Source: Furcasterigmium furcatum (lineage: Eukaryota; Ascomycota; Sordariomycetes; Glomerellales; Plectosphaerellaceae). Taken from it: a stretch of DNA of 64,000 nucleotides. Below the pieces are notes generated by a model. The model saw nothing but the letters and a program-made list of their open reading frames with translations, was not told the DNA's origin and made no database searches. Where the stretch lies: the NCBI GenBank assembly GCA_001599815.1, contig BCIA01000007.1, positions 1,364,001 through 1,428,000 on the forward strand, in the 5' to 3' direction. Shown here piece by piece: positions 23,395 to 35,022 of this stretch (position 1 is its first letter; every line of letters begins with the position of its first letter). The translations under genes and the position numbers were made by a program.

Positions 23395-26300
23395 ATGGAG
23401 GCACAAAGCTTCGCCCGCCAAACTCCCCACACGACCGCCGACTCCTCGAAACCCGGAGCCGAGCGAACCAGACGCAAAGATCTGCGGCCCCTGAACACTT
23501 CCGATCTTGACAGATACTATGCGCGCCGCTCCGGTTCGTCTCGGAGGCCGGTAGCTATGTATTCCAAGCCGTCAACCACCAGCTCCAAGACCGATGTGAA
23601 GCTTGATCCAATATGGGAGGACTTGGATTGGTGAGTCGCGATGCATAACCTTTAGAGATCCCTGATCATGTGTCTGCCGAACCCGTGACTGACTCGCCTC
23701 CTTTCAGGGCCATTGGCCAGATGCTCCTCATGGGGTGGGATGGGACTGAGGTGACGCCTCAGATCCGCAGCTTGATTGAGGATCACCATCTCGGGTCAAT
23801 CATTCTCACGGCAAAGAACTTGAAGTGTGAGTTTCTTCCTTCCTCATCCTGGCCCGTCATCCCGGATCGTTTGACTGGAGACGCCATGATGCTAAACTCA
23901 TCCAGCCGCTCAAGAGATGGCCAAACTGGTCCAAGAGCTTCAGACAATCGCTCATAATGCCGGCCACCCGCAGCCGCTTCTCATCGCCCTCGACCAGGAG
24001 AATGGTGGCGTCAACAGCCTCTTCGACGAAGACAACGTGTGCCAGTTTCCCAGCGCCATGGGCATTGCCGCCACCGGCAGGGCAGAGCTGGCGTATGAGG
24101 TCAACAAAGCCACGGCCACCGCCGTTGGGGCTTGTGGCGTCAACATGATGCTCGGTCCAGTGCTCGATGTCCTCTCTAACGCTCGATATCAACCCCTCGG
24201 CGTACGTGCCACCGGTGATGACCCGCAGGAAGTCTCCCAGTACGGCATAGCGGCTATGCGGGGCATCAAGGACGCCGGTCTTGCGACATGCGGGAAGCAT
24301 TTCCCATCATATGGAAATCTGGACTTCCTTGGCTCCAGCCTCGACATTCCCATCATCACTCAGACGCTGGAAGAACTGAGCCTAAGCGCCCTGGTACCCT
24401 TCCGCAATGCGATCGCGACGGGGAAGCTGGACGGCATGTTTGTCGGAGGCTGCGGCATCTCGAATCCTTCCATGAATGTGGCGCATGCATGCCTGTCTGA
24501 GCAGGTTGTTGATGAGCTTCTCAGAAACGAACTTGGTTTCGATGGCGTGGCGATATCCGAGTGCTTGGAGATGCAGGCTCTCAGTCATGACATCGGAGTC
24601 CAGAACGGAGTCGTCATGGCCGCCGAGGCGGGCTGCGACCTGGTCTTACTATGCCGATGCTACGAAGTCCAGCTTGAAGCTATCAAAGGTCTCAAGCTCG
24701 GCATTGAGAATGGAATCATCACCAAGGATCGGATACGAAAGTCACTGAACAGAATGATACGGCTTAAGTCGACATGCACCTCATGGCAACAGGCGCTGAA
24801 CCCACCCGGTCTGTCGCTGCTCTCCAAAGTCCACCCGTCTCACGTGGCCTTGTCAAACCAAGCCTACAATGACTCGATCACGGTTATCAGGGACAGAGAT
24901 CAGTTGCTGCCACTCACAAAATCCATGCAGCAGGACGAAGAGCTCCTCCTGCTGACGCCGTTGGTGAAACCACTTCCGGCATCCTCTCTCACCAAAACCT
25001 TGCTGAAAGCCAAGGGCCAGTCCGCCGCTCCAAGCAACCACGACAAGTGGGCTCATCACGACACCAGCTCCATCATGAGTGGTGAAGGCGTCTTCAGGGA
25101 GTTTGGTCGTGCTCTCGCCCGAACCCGTCATGGAAAGTTGCTTCACACCAGCTACACTGCCAATGGTGTTCGTCCAGGTGGGTAGAAGTCCCTTTATCAT
25201 GTTGACCCAGACGATTGACGATTTTAGTGCATGAGAATCTGATTCACCGCGCCTCCTCCATCATTATCGTAACGGCAGACGCGAATAGGAATCTCTACCA
25301 GTCCGGCTTCACCAAACATGTCGAGATGATGTGTTCGATGCTAAGGACGCGAGGCCAGAAGAAAAACGTCATCGTGGTGGCCGTCAGCTCCCCGTACGAC
25401 TTCGCCCTGGACAAAACCATAGGCACATACATCTGCACCTTCGATTTTACCGAAAACGCCATGCATGCACTGGTCAGGGCCTTGTGCGGCGAGTTCACGC
25501 CCAAGGGAAGCCTACCTGGTACATTGCGGAAGACCAAGAAGGCTCTCAAGTCACACCGAAATTGGATCGTGGAGGATTATGACCGCGAAAGAGACGCCGC
25601 GGGTTTGCAGGAACTGGTTGAGAAGGTGGCCCGTGGGAATACCACGGGCAACAGCAGCCTCGACACGACCACCTCGGCTTCTTTCGAGCTCCTCAACCCA
25701 AGAGTGGATGAAGCGCACTTTGTCGTGCGGAATAGCAGCACCAACGCCCTCTTTGGCTTCGCAGCGACGTACTCCATCGGCAGAACGGGTGTCATCGGCG
25801 CCGTCCTCGTGGACCCTCTGAAGCGCGACGCCTCGATCGGTCGCTCCCTCCACCGCAGGGCCATCCGTCATCTCACCCAGAAGCGCAGCATCAAGAAGGT
25901 CCAACTTGGAACATGCTTCCCTGGCGTCTTTCTTGGTATTCCCGTTGACGAGGGCACGACGAAGACATGGTTCGCCAACAATGGCTGGGACGTGCAGTTT
26001 CCCAAACGCCTGACGAACCTCGCCATCAACGATCTCAGCACATGGTCTGTGCCTGAAGGCCTGCTGCAGAGCATTCAGCGCGGCGGGCTGAGCTTCGATC
26101 TCATTCACGGGCTCGAAAACGCCGATGCAGAAAGAGTCCTCAGCCATGTCGAGAGACACGCCAACCCTGAAGCAGTGGAGCTGTACCGCTCCGCCTTGCA
26201 AGAGGCGAAGGCATGTGGGATTGTCAGAGCCAAGAGAGCCGATAATGACGCTCTCCTTGGGACGGTCGTGATATGCAGCCCTGGCAGCCCCCTGGCAACG

Positions 26301-26650
26301 TTCGTGCCTTCGATTGCCTCGACTGAGGTCGAGGTGGGCGGCGTCCTTGCGCCGGTAGTGACACCTTCGTCGCAAGCGGTGTTGGTGCTTCAGGGGCTTG
26401 TTCTTATGGGGACAAGGCAGAACAAGGCGCACAAATCAGCAAAGACGGTACTGAGCTGGGTAAGTCGGACATCCTTCTCTCGGAACGATGAATGTTAACA
26501 GGGTTCAGGTCCAGGATGATACCTACGAGCACGTCGTTGCCATGGGTTTCGAGGTGTTGCAGTCCTTTGAGGAGATCACCAATGCTCCTGAGATGGTACG
26601 CTGCTGTGGCCTTTTCCCTATTACTGATGTAATGCTGACTTTAGTCGTAG
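23395..26650 (+). CDS. nag3: GH3 family protein fused to a GNAT acetyltransferase-like domain
   Basis: Exons 23395-23630, 23708-23826, 23906-25177, 25228-26459, 26509-26595 and 26645-26650 give about 983 residues; the last intron is uncertain and reading through would end at 26659. The GH3 barrel starts at IGQMLLMGWDGTEVTP and includes LLIALDQENGGVN and GKHFPSYG. The canonical GH3 NAGase sequence KHFPGHGDT...DSH is replaced by KHFPSYGNLDFLGSS (from Lys249), and the nucleophile Asp position reads SECLEM (Glu337). A second domain spans about 500-690. A GNAT-like region lies at about 707-810, with GVIGAVLVDPLKRDASIGRS in the acetyl-CoA loop position. No signal peptide is seen, so it is intracellular. 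It matches the GH3 member of the GlcNAc cluster in T. reesei. Confidence 0.88.
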
Positions 26651-27464
26651 TGGAGTGACTTGGCTTGAGGATGTGCCCCTCACGTTGGGCTCCAAGCGTC
26701 CCGGCGAAACAAGGTATGGAGTTTTGGCTGCTCAAGAAACGGATGAAAACCAGGTCCAGGCTGCGCAAATCGGCGTGCCAATCTATCGTCCTCGCAAGGC
26801 AAGAGGCATCTTCTTTGGCCTCGTTAATTTACGGACCAGCTCCGAAGTCTTCTACATGTCGAGACATGGCGATATCCATCGAGCTCTAGCGAAACAGACA
26901 ATGCCTCTTGACCTCTTCCATATTGATTTCAGGAAATGAAATATGGAATATCTGCCTCTCGATGGGCCTTGTCAATCAAAAAGTGCCGGGCAAGTCCTTC
27001 ACACGCAGCCTCCTATGGTGTTTCCAGCAGCGCTTGGCGGCAGAAGTGCTTCGGATCTGGTTGGACGGCTCGCATGCTGTGTAACCAGACTCAAGATCAC
27101 GATGAACCAGCCGCCGCTCTCGGATAAGCCCGAGCTAAGGCCTAACGGGTGACCGAGGGAGGAGCGACAGCGCCTCCAAAATCCTGCTTGCTGTGCGACA
27201 TTTGGCCGGGATGGGGATGGATCATGGGTCCAGCCCAGGGTTGAGCCTCAATGCTCCCTCTTTCAGCCTTGAAGTGTGCCCCGCCCAACTCTCCCCTTCA
27301 GTGTCTGACACTGAATCTGACCAGAGCATTCGGCTTCGTGTTCTCCAGATTCGAGTTCAACACGGCCACCACGTGGTCGAGACTCCTCCCTCCCTCCCCC
27401 CTGCGCAGCTGGATCCAGCTCAATCCCCGCCCTGTGCCGAAGTGTCCTTCTTTCGCCGCACAAC
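26651..27464. other. intergenic region
   Basis: This lies downstream of nag3. Nothing is recognisable; the small open frames have no motif. Confidence 0.35.
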
Positions 27465-27771
27465 ATGGCTTCGGAAGCGGAAATGACTGTCGACTCCATC
27501 AAGAAATACGACCTCAGAGAAGATGCGCTGCTCAGGCATCTCATAACTTTGTTTCCGGAGGACCGGTTTGACGCGAGCCAGAGGACCAGGATCGCAGTAG
27601 AGGTGAGCGAGGCCTCCTACGGTCGAAGGCGGCCATGTGACGAAGTCATCCAAGTTCCAACTAAAACTTGCCCTGAAGGTGGTTGATGATGAGTACAAGA
27701 TGACGCTGCCGGAGAAGCTCACTGAGGTTCGTAGCACTCCAGCCGGTAACGCGAGTTGCGCACGGCTCTGA
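27465..27771 (+). CDS. possible small hypothetical protein
   Basis: The ATG at 27465 opens a protein-like frame (MASEAEMTVDSIKKYDLRED, then HLITLFPEDRFDASQRTR). A GTGAGC donor at 27603 and an AAG acceptor at 27654 would join it to FQLKLALKVVDDEYKMTLP and then KLTE, with a stop at 27769. That gives 83 residues. Both halves look more like real protein than chance frames, with balanced charge and amphipathic pattern. The acceptor is weak and no family is recognised. It could also be the surviving 5' part of a larger, decayed gene, since nothing convincing follows before 28478. Confidence 0.3.
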
Positions 27772-28477
27772 CAGCGACCAACGACAGGCACAGCGAGGGC
27801 ACATTCTCAGGTTTATCAAGGATAACTAGGCAGATGGTTCGGCTGGACACGGCAGCGCAGGGCGAAGGCGCAGTGACATGCTCCGCCCCGAGGTGGCGCG
27901 AACCGGAGGCTCTTGGGTTTTCAGAGGGCTGCATCGCATTCTCCCTTTTTCGGCATCTCACAAGGCAGATTTACCTTTACCGGATTCGGTTTCAATTTGA
28001 TGAAGGAAGCGGGAATTATTTTGATCAAACAGAACGCGCGGAATGCTGTGACATAGCGCCAGGCAGTACGGCGGAATATTACCACCATTAATGCCACACA
28101 CCGGCGGCGAGGTCTGTCCAGCCCCCAGCTGCCCCGAGTCGAACCCCCCTGAGACAACTGGCAGCTCTCGGTCAGCTACTGATAGGTTCAGCACAGAGGT
28201 CATGCAGCCGGGCCAACGAGACCCGCGGTTTCGTGTGGGTGTAGGCCGAGTGCTCGGCATCTTTTTCCATTTATGGGACCTCGATCCCATGAGGACAAAA
28301 GTGCGGTTTGGGCGATGGTCCTTGACCGACCGAGGCTCTGCGTTCGGGACATCACGACCTGCCCTCTTTAAGTATCCAAACTCACTCGCCTTATCGATGA
28401 GAGACAAATGAGGACAAATTCGAGGATCCAGACACTTGATTCTGCTGGACCGTGCAGGTCAGCTTTTCGGCATCTCC
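27772..28477. other. intergenic region upstream of CorA-like gene
   Basis: There is no supported gene. Rightward frames at 27756-28091 and 28091-28411 are open but show no domain and no splice pattern. Confidence 0.35.
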
Positions 28478-30604
28478 ATGGCTGCACCATCGGCTTCTTC
28501 GCCCTCAATGGAGGATTTCAAGAGCTTGCTCGACAAATCGAACGACTATCCACTTAGCCTGGCGCATACTGAAGAATTTTCGCATGTGCTCCAGAGCTAC
28601 AGAGACAAGAAGCTTCGACGGGAGGATGACACATGGTGTCTCTTCGGCACCAGAAAGCAACCCATCTACACTTGGGACCTCGCGGCGACAAGCTCCGCAG
28701 GTAAGTTGTGACAGGGACTCGATAATCGCTGCCTCGCAAGAGAAGACTAACCGAGACCCGTTGATTAACGGCAGTTTTCTCAGGTGTAGAGCAGCTTGAT
28801 GACCTGGCAGCGCTCAAGGGGGTCCTCAGCGTCGAGAAGGAGGATTCCACATCTCGTGTTCTGTGAGCGGCCTTACCCATTGAATGTGAATACACCGCGG
28901 CTGATATTCATGCTTAGCTTCATCCAGAATCGGAACGCAAGGTCTGGTCTGGGATGCAGTCAAGGGGAGCTGTCCTGGATGCTCACGTACTATCAAGTGT
29001 TGCCAGCCCTGATAGACGTCGCTTGTGCTTTCAGGATACTGGAAACAGTTCCTCTCGAGACAACTTTTCGCAGCGACGCATGCATTCGCACGCATCAAGG
29101 AAGGCTTGTCATTCCAGAAATGGGACGGTCTGGCTACCGATTCCAGCATTGCTTCCGACTGATCGGGGTCGAGCAGCAAGACGGCCACTCGGACCTCTCC
29201 AGCTTGGATACATGGTCTGTACGGCATGCAGCTGCGTACCACTCGATGGATATTAAGGAGAACCGATCCGTCTGGATTGTCATCAAGGCGCGCAAAGAGT
29301 TCCGTGAACAACTTGAAAAGGCGAACCGAAAGTATCTGGAGCACCACCCCGACGCATGGAAGTCGCCGCAAGGGGCATTTCTAGCCAACCTGAACACTCA
29401 TCTCTTGTTCTTCAAATGGTGCTCGGAGAACTGGACCAGCTACATCGACGCGCTGGAGGCGCAGATGCGACAGCCCGCAGCATCGACCAGGCTCGCCCCG
29501 ATGAGCCTGCTTACAGACGAGCCTGCTCTGGCTCGGCGAGAGACGGCATTTATCCAGTCAAGGTCAGGAACTGGAATCTCGGGCACCGCACCTTCGGCGC
29601 CACCCCAAAGATCAACGTCCAGCATCGGCCAATGGGTCAGCCAGCGAAATCGCAGCATGTCGGCGAGCTGGCGCCCGGGAAGAGTCAACATCACGGCGCC
29701 AATACCGCTGCAGCCTCTCGACTCGGAGAAGAACATTCACAACGTGGACAAGATGTTCAGTTTTGACGAGCTCCAACGTCAGCACCGCCTGATGGAGAGG
29801 TACAGAAACGCGATCACCGCGCTCGGCAGAAACACGCGCATCCTCCAGGAGTTCCAGGCGTACGTGACGCGGTTGACGAAGGCGAGCAGCTTCAAGGCTT
29901 GTATCAACATGGATGAGTATCAGGAGGATGTCGCCGAGTTTTTGAGCGCCGTGAAGTCCATCCAGGAAGACCTGAAGACGCATTCGAGTCGGATGGACTC
30001 GATGCTGAAGACCCTGGAAAACACCATCAGCCTGGTAAGTGTCAAAGCTAACAGTGTCATTGAGAAACCTGAAAGAGAAAGAGGCTGATCAAACTCCATT
30101 CAGTTCACTGGAATTCTCGAGTACAACAATTCGCGGATCACCGAGCACTTCGCGAGGCAGGCCCAGGCGTCCACCACCAAGATGGAGACCTGGACCAAGG
30201 AGATGCACAAGATGGCAGAGACGACGGAGCAGCAGACTGTTTCCATGCACATAATCACGGCCGTCGCCCTCTTCTTTCTGCCGGGGACATTTGTGGCGGT
30301 AAGAAACTGCTGCCCCTCCGTCTTTGCCTCGTCGAGCCTGATCGTCGACACGGCCTACGAGGATCTCAAGGCACCGTCTCTGACAGGGGAACAGTCCCTC
30401 TTCGACAGCAACATTCTGGACTTTGAACCGGCCGAGGTGCGGGATTTCAGGGAGTGGAGGGTGAATATGGGCGCTCTGAAGATGTTCTTCTGGGTCTGCC
30501 TCCCGATCATGGCCGTCACAATGCTCTGCTGGGTGTACTTGTATTGGCGGCATCGCGTGACCCGAAAGAGCAGCATGAAGGAAGAAGACGTTACAGGTGC
30601 TTAG
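28478..30604 (+). CDS. CorA-like fungal membrane protein
   Basis: Exons 28478-28700, 28784-28862, 28918-30034 and 30104-30604 give 639 residues. A further in-frame 72-base intron from 30299 to 30370 (GTAAGA...CAAG) is possible and would shorten it to 615. The soluble N-terminal part has FSHVLQSYRDKKLRRED, then LSWMLTYYQVLPALIDV and AKNRK-like basic helices. The long helix TTKMETWTKEMHKMAETT leads into MHIITAVALFFLPGTFVA, the position of the CorA GMN-type first membrane segment. A second segment is FFWVCLPIMAVTMLCWVYLY. A GMN motif is not seen, so magnesium transport is uncertain. Such proteins are abundant and mostly uncharacterised in filamentous fungi. Confidence 0.8.
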
Positions 30605-31505
30605 CTGCAGAGCGGATGAGTGGAAGGCACTGAGAGATGTTGAGGGCCGGTTTCCAGATCTGTAGTAATCAGGCTGTGGGCGGGCACGCGTGTCATTGAG
30701 AGAGGAGAGAGAGAGAGAACCGAGCAAGTCGACAAACCCCTGCCAGAGCAGCTCAAGATTCCAGCACCAAATCGACCTTGTAGAAGCGGAGTGATCTCAT
30801 CATGACTGCCGGAGGGCTTGCGAACGACTGGTGCCTGCTGAGGTGCTGAGGTGCAGACCATGGGCGCCTTCAACTGAGCTGCCACCCAAGCTGCTCCTGG
30901 CCGTGACTGGTTCCACCAGGGGAAAGACGTACATTAGTAGCATGCAAGTTCTCAGCTGCAACTCAGAAGCGGCCAGTGGCAGGTCTCACTTTCCGCCCCA
31001 GATCCATGCGAACCACCTCGCAGAACGGCAGAGGCAGTTCGCCATCATGGATCACCATTACCTGCCCAGGTACTACCTGACTGCCGACCTGGCACCCTAA
31101 TTAGAGCAGCAGCCGCCGCAGCCCTGACAGCCAAATGCCTGACTGTCCCCGCATCGAGTCTTCCCCTGCCGCTTTGCCTGCGTTTTGTGCTGCCCTGGGT
31201 CGAGTCCAGCAGACTCGGACCGTCCAGCCTTGTCCCAGTGAGACCAACTTTTTCCCTCTCTATTCTTCTTCCGTTGCTCATGTGCCCCGCGCCTCACTTT
31301 TATCACGCCTCTCCGCTCGTTACCTGCTCGCCGCTTCACCAAGTCGTACAGCGCCAGTGACCGCAACCTGGACTCCGGAACGCTGCCATATCTCTCCTCC
31401 TTTGCATCTGGCAAATCATGCCCTCCTGGGCTTGCGACAGTTCCACAGCCACGGTTCCCCAGACAGCTTCCTAGCCACTGCCAGCTCCCGCGAGCCTTTG
31501 CAAGT
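30605..31505. other. intergenic region
   Basis: Apart from a GA-rich run at 30698-30718 there is nothing notable. It should hold the CorA-like 3' UTR and the promoter of the kinase gene. A long rightward frame starting at 31135 runs into the kinase first exon out of frame and is a shadow. Confidence 0.4.
30698..30718. repeat. GA microsatellite
   Basis: This is an imperfect (GA)n run with one GG interruption. Confidence 0.7.
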
Positions 31506-34328
31506 ATGGCGACACTACCTGCTGCCCTGCACCACCCTTCCCGCGAACCCGGGACAGAATCGCCCGTCTCGCACTTCGTACGCTGGGTCCACGAGAATCT
31601 GCGCCAGGGATACAATGGTTCAGGAGCGCGGGCCGGCTACATCACCCTGGACGCGCTCCAGGCGTACTGGACTCGGGAGAGAATCCAAGCTCTTTACGAC
31701 AGCCTCCCCGCGCCGCAAGTCGTCGTCAGCAGAGAGCTCATCCGAACCGACTACGTCCGCGTTTTCTCCACGCTCGTGTACGCTGGATGGCCCGAGAAGG
31801 TCAGGGACTTCGTGCGATATGACCTCCACGATGGGGTATTCCCTCTTGAATCGCCGCACGAGAGCTATCCTCGTGCCTCGCCCTTCTCGGACTGCTTCAC
31901 CGAGTTTGCGCAGCACCAGTGGATGTTCTTCCCTCTTATCATCCCGTTCAGACACCCTCACGAGCGCTTCATTCAACTGCAACGAATCGTCCCAATCAGT
32001 TCGAAAGAACCCATTCAGGAAGGGCCCGACACTTGGGTCTACAAGATCCAACTCGACCCTGAATGCAGTGGCTTACCCGACGTACGTACCCTGATCCGAG
32101 ATCTCCCGTGTCGCCTCTCACCTGAGCGTGGAAGCCGCTGACAGCCAATCTCCACGGGCAGGGCACGAACTCCAAGCCGAAGTTCTATGTTCTCAAGGTC
32201 TACAGAAAGGACTTCTCAACAGCATACGAAGCCGAGGTGGCCGCATTCGCCGTCCTCGCCAACTACAGTAAGAGCAATGCGTCTTTCCTCAGAAGCTACG
32301 GCCAGTACAAGCAGGGAGACACCTTCAACTTGGTGTTGGACTACATGGATGGCGGCAACCTCGAGCAGTACATGTGGGAGACTCGACCACCAATCTCTCC
32401 GGCTGACCGCATCGACCTCTGGGACAGTATGCGCGGCGTCCTGGCCGGCCTCGTTCACTTTCATGCTGTCAACCTCGACGACGACAACCTGGACGGAGCC
32501 GCCTGCGTTATCATTCATCGCGACGTCAAGCCGGGGAATATCCTGCTTTCACGTCCCGACCCCGACCGCCCGTACCATTTCAGGGCAGTCATCGCCGACT
32601 TCGGTTACAGTTCGGTGCAGCAGGTCCACGAGGGCCAGGAGGCGACCTACGCATCAGCGACTGGCGGGGATCAGATCTACTGCGCCCCCGAGGTCTGTCG
32701 CTGGCACTTCCAGTTTGATAGGCTCCCAACTCGAGCCTCACCCGCTTCAGACGTCTTCTCCCTGGGCGGAGTCTTCAGCGAGCTCGCAGTCTGGACGATG
32801 TTCGGGCCCGAAAGGGTCAAAGCCTGGCTCGAGCGGCGCAAAGAAGTACATCAGCAAATCCGGGACTTCGCAGGAAGTGGCTACGAAGGGTGCTTTCATA
32901 ACGGCAAGAGGATTTTGTCGGTTGTCGCCACGATGCTTGACGTGATATTCAAGGAATCCCGGGACGGGATAACGGATAAGATTGGTCGACTGATCGAAAA
33001 CCAGATGCTGCAACCTGAACCGGAAGACCGTCGGTCGGCCAGAGACGCTCACCACGAACTTGAGCTGATTGTTAATGAGGCGAGGGAGGACCTGTTTCAC
33101 GATCGCCGGCCATTGAGTCCTCCAGCGACTTCGACGGTCGCCCCTGAATCGATGAGCCCGCGTCGACCAGGCGATACCGGCGCCCGGCGGATGCAAAACG
33201 GTTCCGAGACCATGTCCCTTGTTGGCCCCTCGAACCCCTATGGCCCTCTTCTTGCGGACCGGCATAATTCTGTCCAACGACTTTCCCCGATTTCTCCCCC
33301 CGGCTCAACTCGACTCCGACGAAGCTCCTCGGCAAGAGAAAATCTCTCCATGCAACAGGTGCTCCTATACAGGACGCACCGCAAGAACCCTGGGGAGACT
33401 CCTGTTGACTCGAACACCGAACGAATCATTCTCAAGATACAGAAAAACCTCAAGGATCGCGACCATTTGTTCTTCATTGACGATACACCATCAATGCATC
33501 TGCACCACGACGACATGGTCGAAGCGTTCAAAGGACTTGCTTATGTCGCAAAAGACATCGACCCCGATGGCATCGAGCTTGTCTTCGCGTCAAGTGCCTC
33601 CGAGAAGCCCATGAAAAGCTCCCGAACCAGTCCCCTCGTCGCCGCTCTGGAGCAACACGACTTCGTCCAGGATTTGAGTCGCATGGAGAACAGTCTCAGT
33701 CAATTGATAGAGACCCATGTCAATCCCCGCTTGAAAGGTCCCGGGCCGAGCTTGAGACGAAGCTGGAACGGTAGCATCAAGCCCCTGAGTATCTTCATCT
33801 TCACCGATGGAGCCTGGGGTGATGGTGACGATCAAGCTTACGGCGTTGATCGACCTATCAAGAACCTCATCAACTTTCTCATCGCGAACCGGTTCAGCCG
33901 GACCCAAGTTGTGTTCCAGCTCATACAGTTCGGCCATGATCCTCATGGCGGCCAAGCTTTGAAGTATCTCGACGACTTTGGCCGCCATTGGAAAGGGGGC
34001 GAATGGTAAGACACCAAATGCCCTATCGCTTGAGGCTCTCGCTCACTCTCTCAGGGACATCGTCGATAGGCGTCACATCACCGGCAACGTCTACGCCATG
34101 TTCCTCGGCAGCATTAGCGAGCAAGTTGACCAAACCGAGGATGACCATCCCCCGGCACAGAGCCCAAATGGTACATCATCGAATGGCGCCGAGCACGCCT
34201 TGCGGCAGCTGAATGGCCAGAGCAGCCCAATGAGTCCGATGAGCCGTTACTCAGATGACACTTTCAACACTTTCAGCAATCGTGGGTCCAGGAACAACCA
34301 CCCGCCAACTGAGCGCAAGAGGCCATGA
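31506..34328 (+). CDS. protein kinase fused to a C-terminal vWA-like domain
   Basis: Exons 31506-32081, 32162-34005 and 34055-34328 give 897 residues. The first 190 residues are a fungal-specific region. The kinase domain spans about 195-480: FYVLKVYRK (Lys204), LVLDYMDGGNLEQYM, VIIHRDVKPGNILL (Asp312), VIADFGYSS (Asp338) and YCAPEV. A Ser/Pro-rich linker follows (SPPGSTRLRRSSSARENLS). From about 625 there is a vWA-like fold: HLFFIDDTPSMHLHHDDM (metal site, DxTxS-like), IELVFASS, LSIFIFTDGAWGDGD and VVFQLIQFG. The last intron splits a Trp codon and leads to DIVDRRHITGNVYAMFLGSI, which completes the domain; without it the protein would end early. The glycine loop is weak. The partner and pathway are unknown. 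Confidence 0.88.
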
Positions 34329-35022
34329 CAAAACGGCCGCATGATGAATCAGTCTTCAGGTCTTGGAGGGCTCTCATTTTTTGCGCCAAAGTGATCGCAC
34401 ATGGCATTGAGGGTGGAAGGAAAACTCACTCGATTTTCTTTGCAGTTTAGGACAGGCGTTGGGACGAAGCGTGGTGTTTTGAGATTTTGTTTCTGGAACA
34501 TGATACCTCATCGGCGTTGGGATTTCTTCGGGATCATATAGACAGGTTGGATTAGAAGCGCAAGATTGGGAGTTCAGCATTTGCTTTCTGTCAGCACTAC
34601 TTTAGAGGAATGTATGAAGTTATAGGTACTTTCGCTTTCTATACAGGAGCCGGTTTCCAATAGATCCGTAGATCTCGGTCGCATCCATGCACGATGTCAG
34701 CTTTCCGCATGACGCTGGGGTCGAGAAAAGGGTCAGTCTTGTCTGTCAGCCTGTCATGTTCCAATCACAGTGGTTGAAGTAGGGGTTTACAGGGACTGGC
34801 CCCGTTGGGATTACGCGCAATCATCCAACAATCTCACTCACCCCCGCCATGAACCAAGAACCATCATCCATGGCTGCTGAGCATGACATTTGATGCCTCG
34901 GCTCCGCATTCAAACGGCACACTTACTTTTATAAGTATTGCAGATCTGAGCCCCTGCAACTTGTCCCTCAAGTTGAACAACCCAGAAACGGGATTCGCTG
35001 ACCACTATCCTCTCACGCAACA
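34329..35022. other. intergenic region
   Basis: This lies between two rightward genes. I see nothing beyond probable UTR and promoter sequence. Confidence 0.35.

Noticed and set aside
28120..28150. Possible tRNA T-arm (GGGGGTTCGACTC on the minus strand)
   Set aside because: The flanking bases do not form the 5-bp T stem and no acceptor, D or anticodon arm could be found.
31135..32094. 319-codon rightward frame overlapping the kinase first exon
   Set aside because: It is Ser/Arg/Pro-rich without a domain. The overlapping frame splices cleanly into the kinase domain and explains the region.
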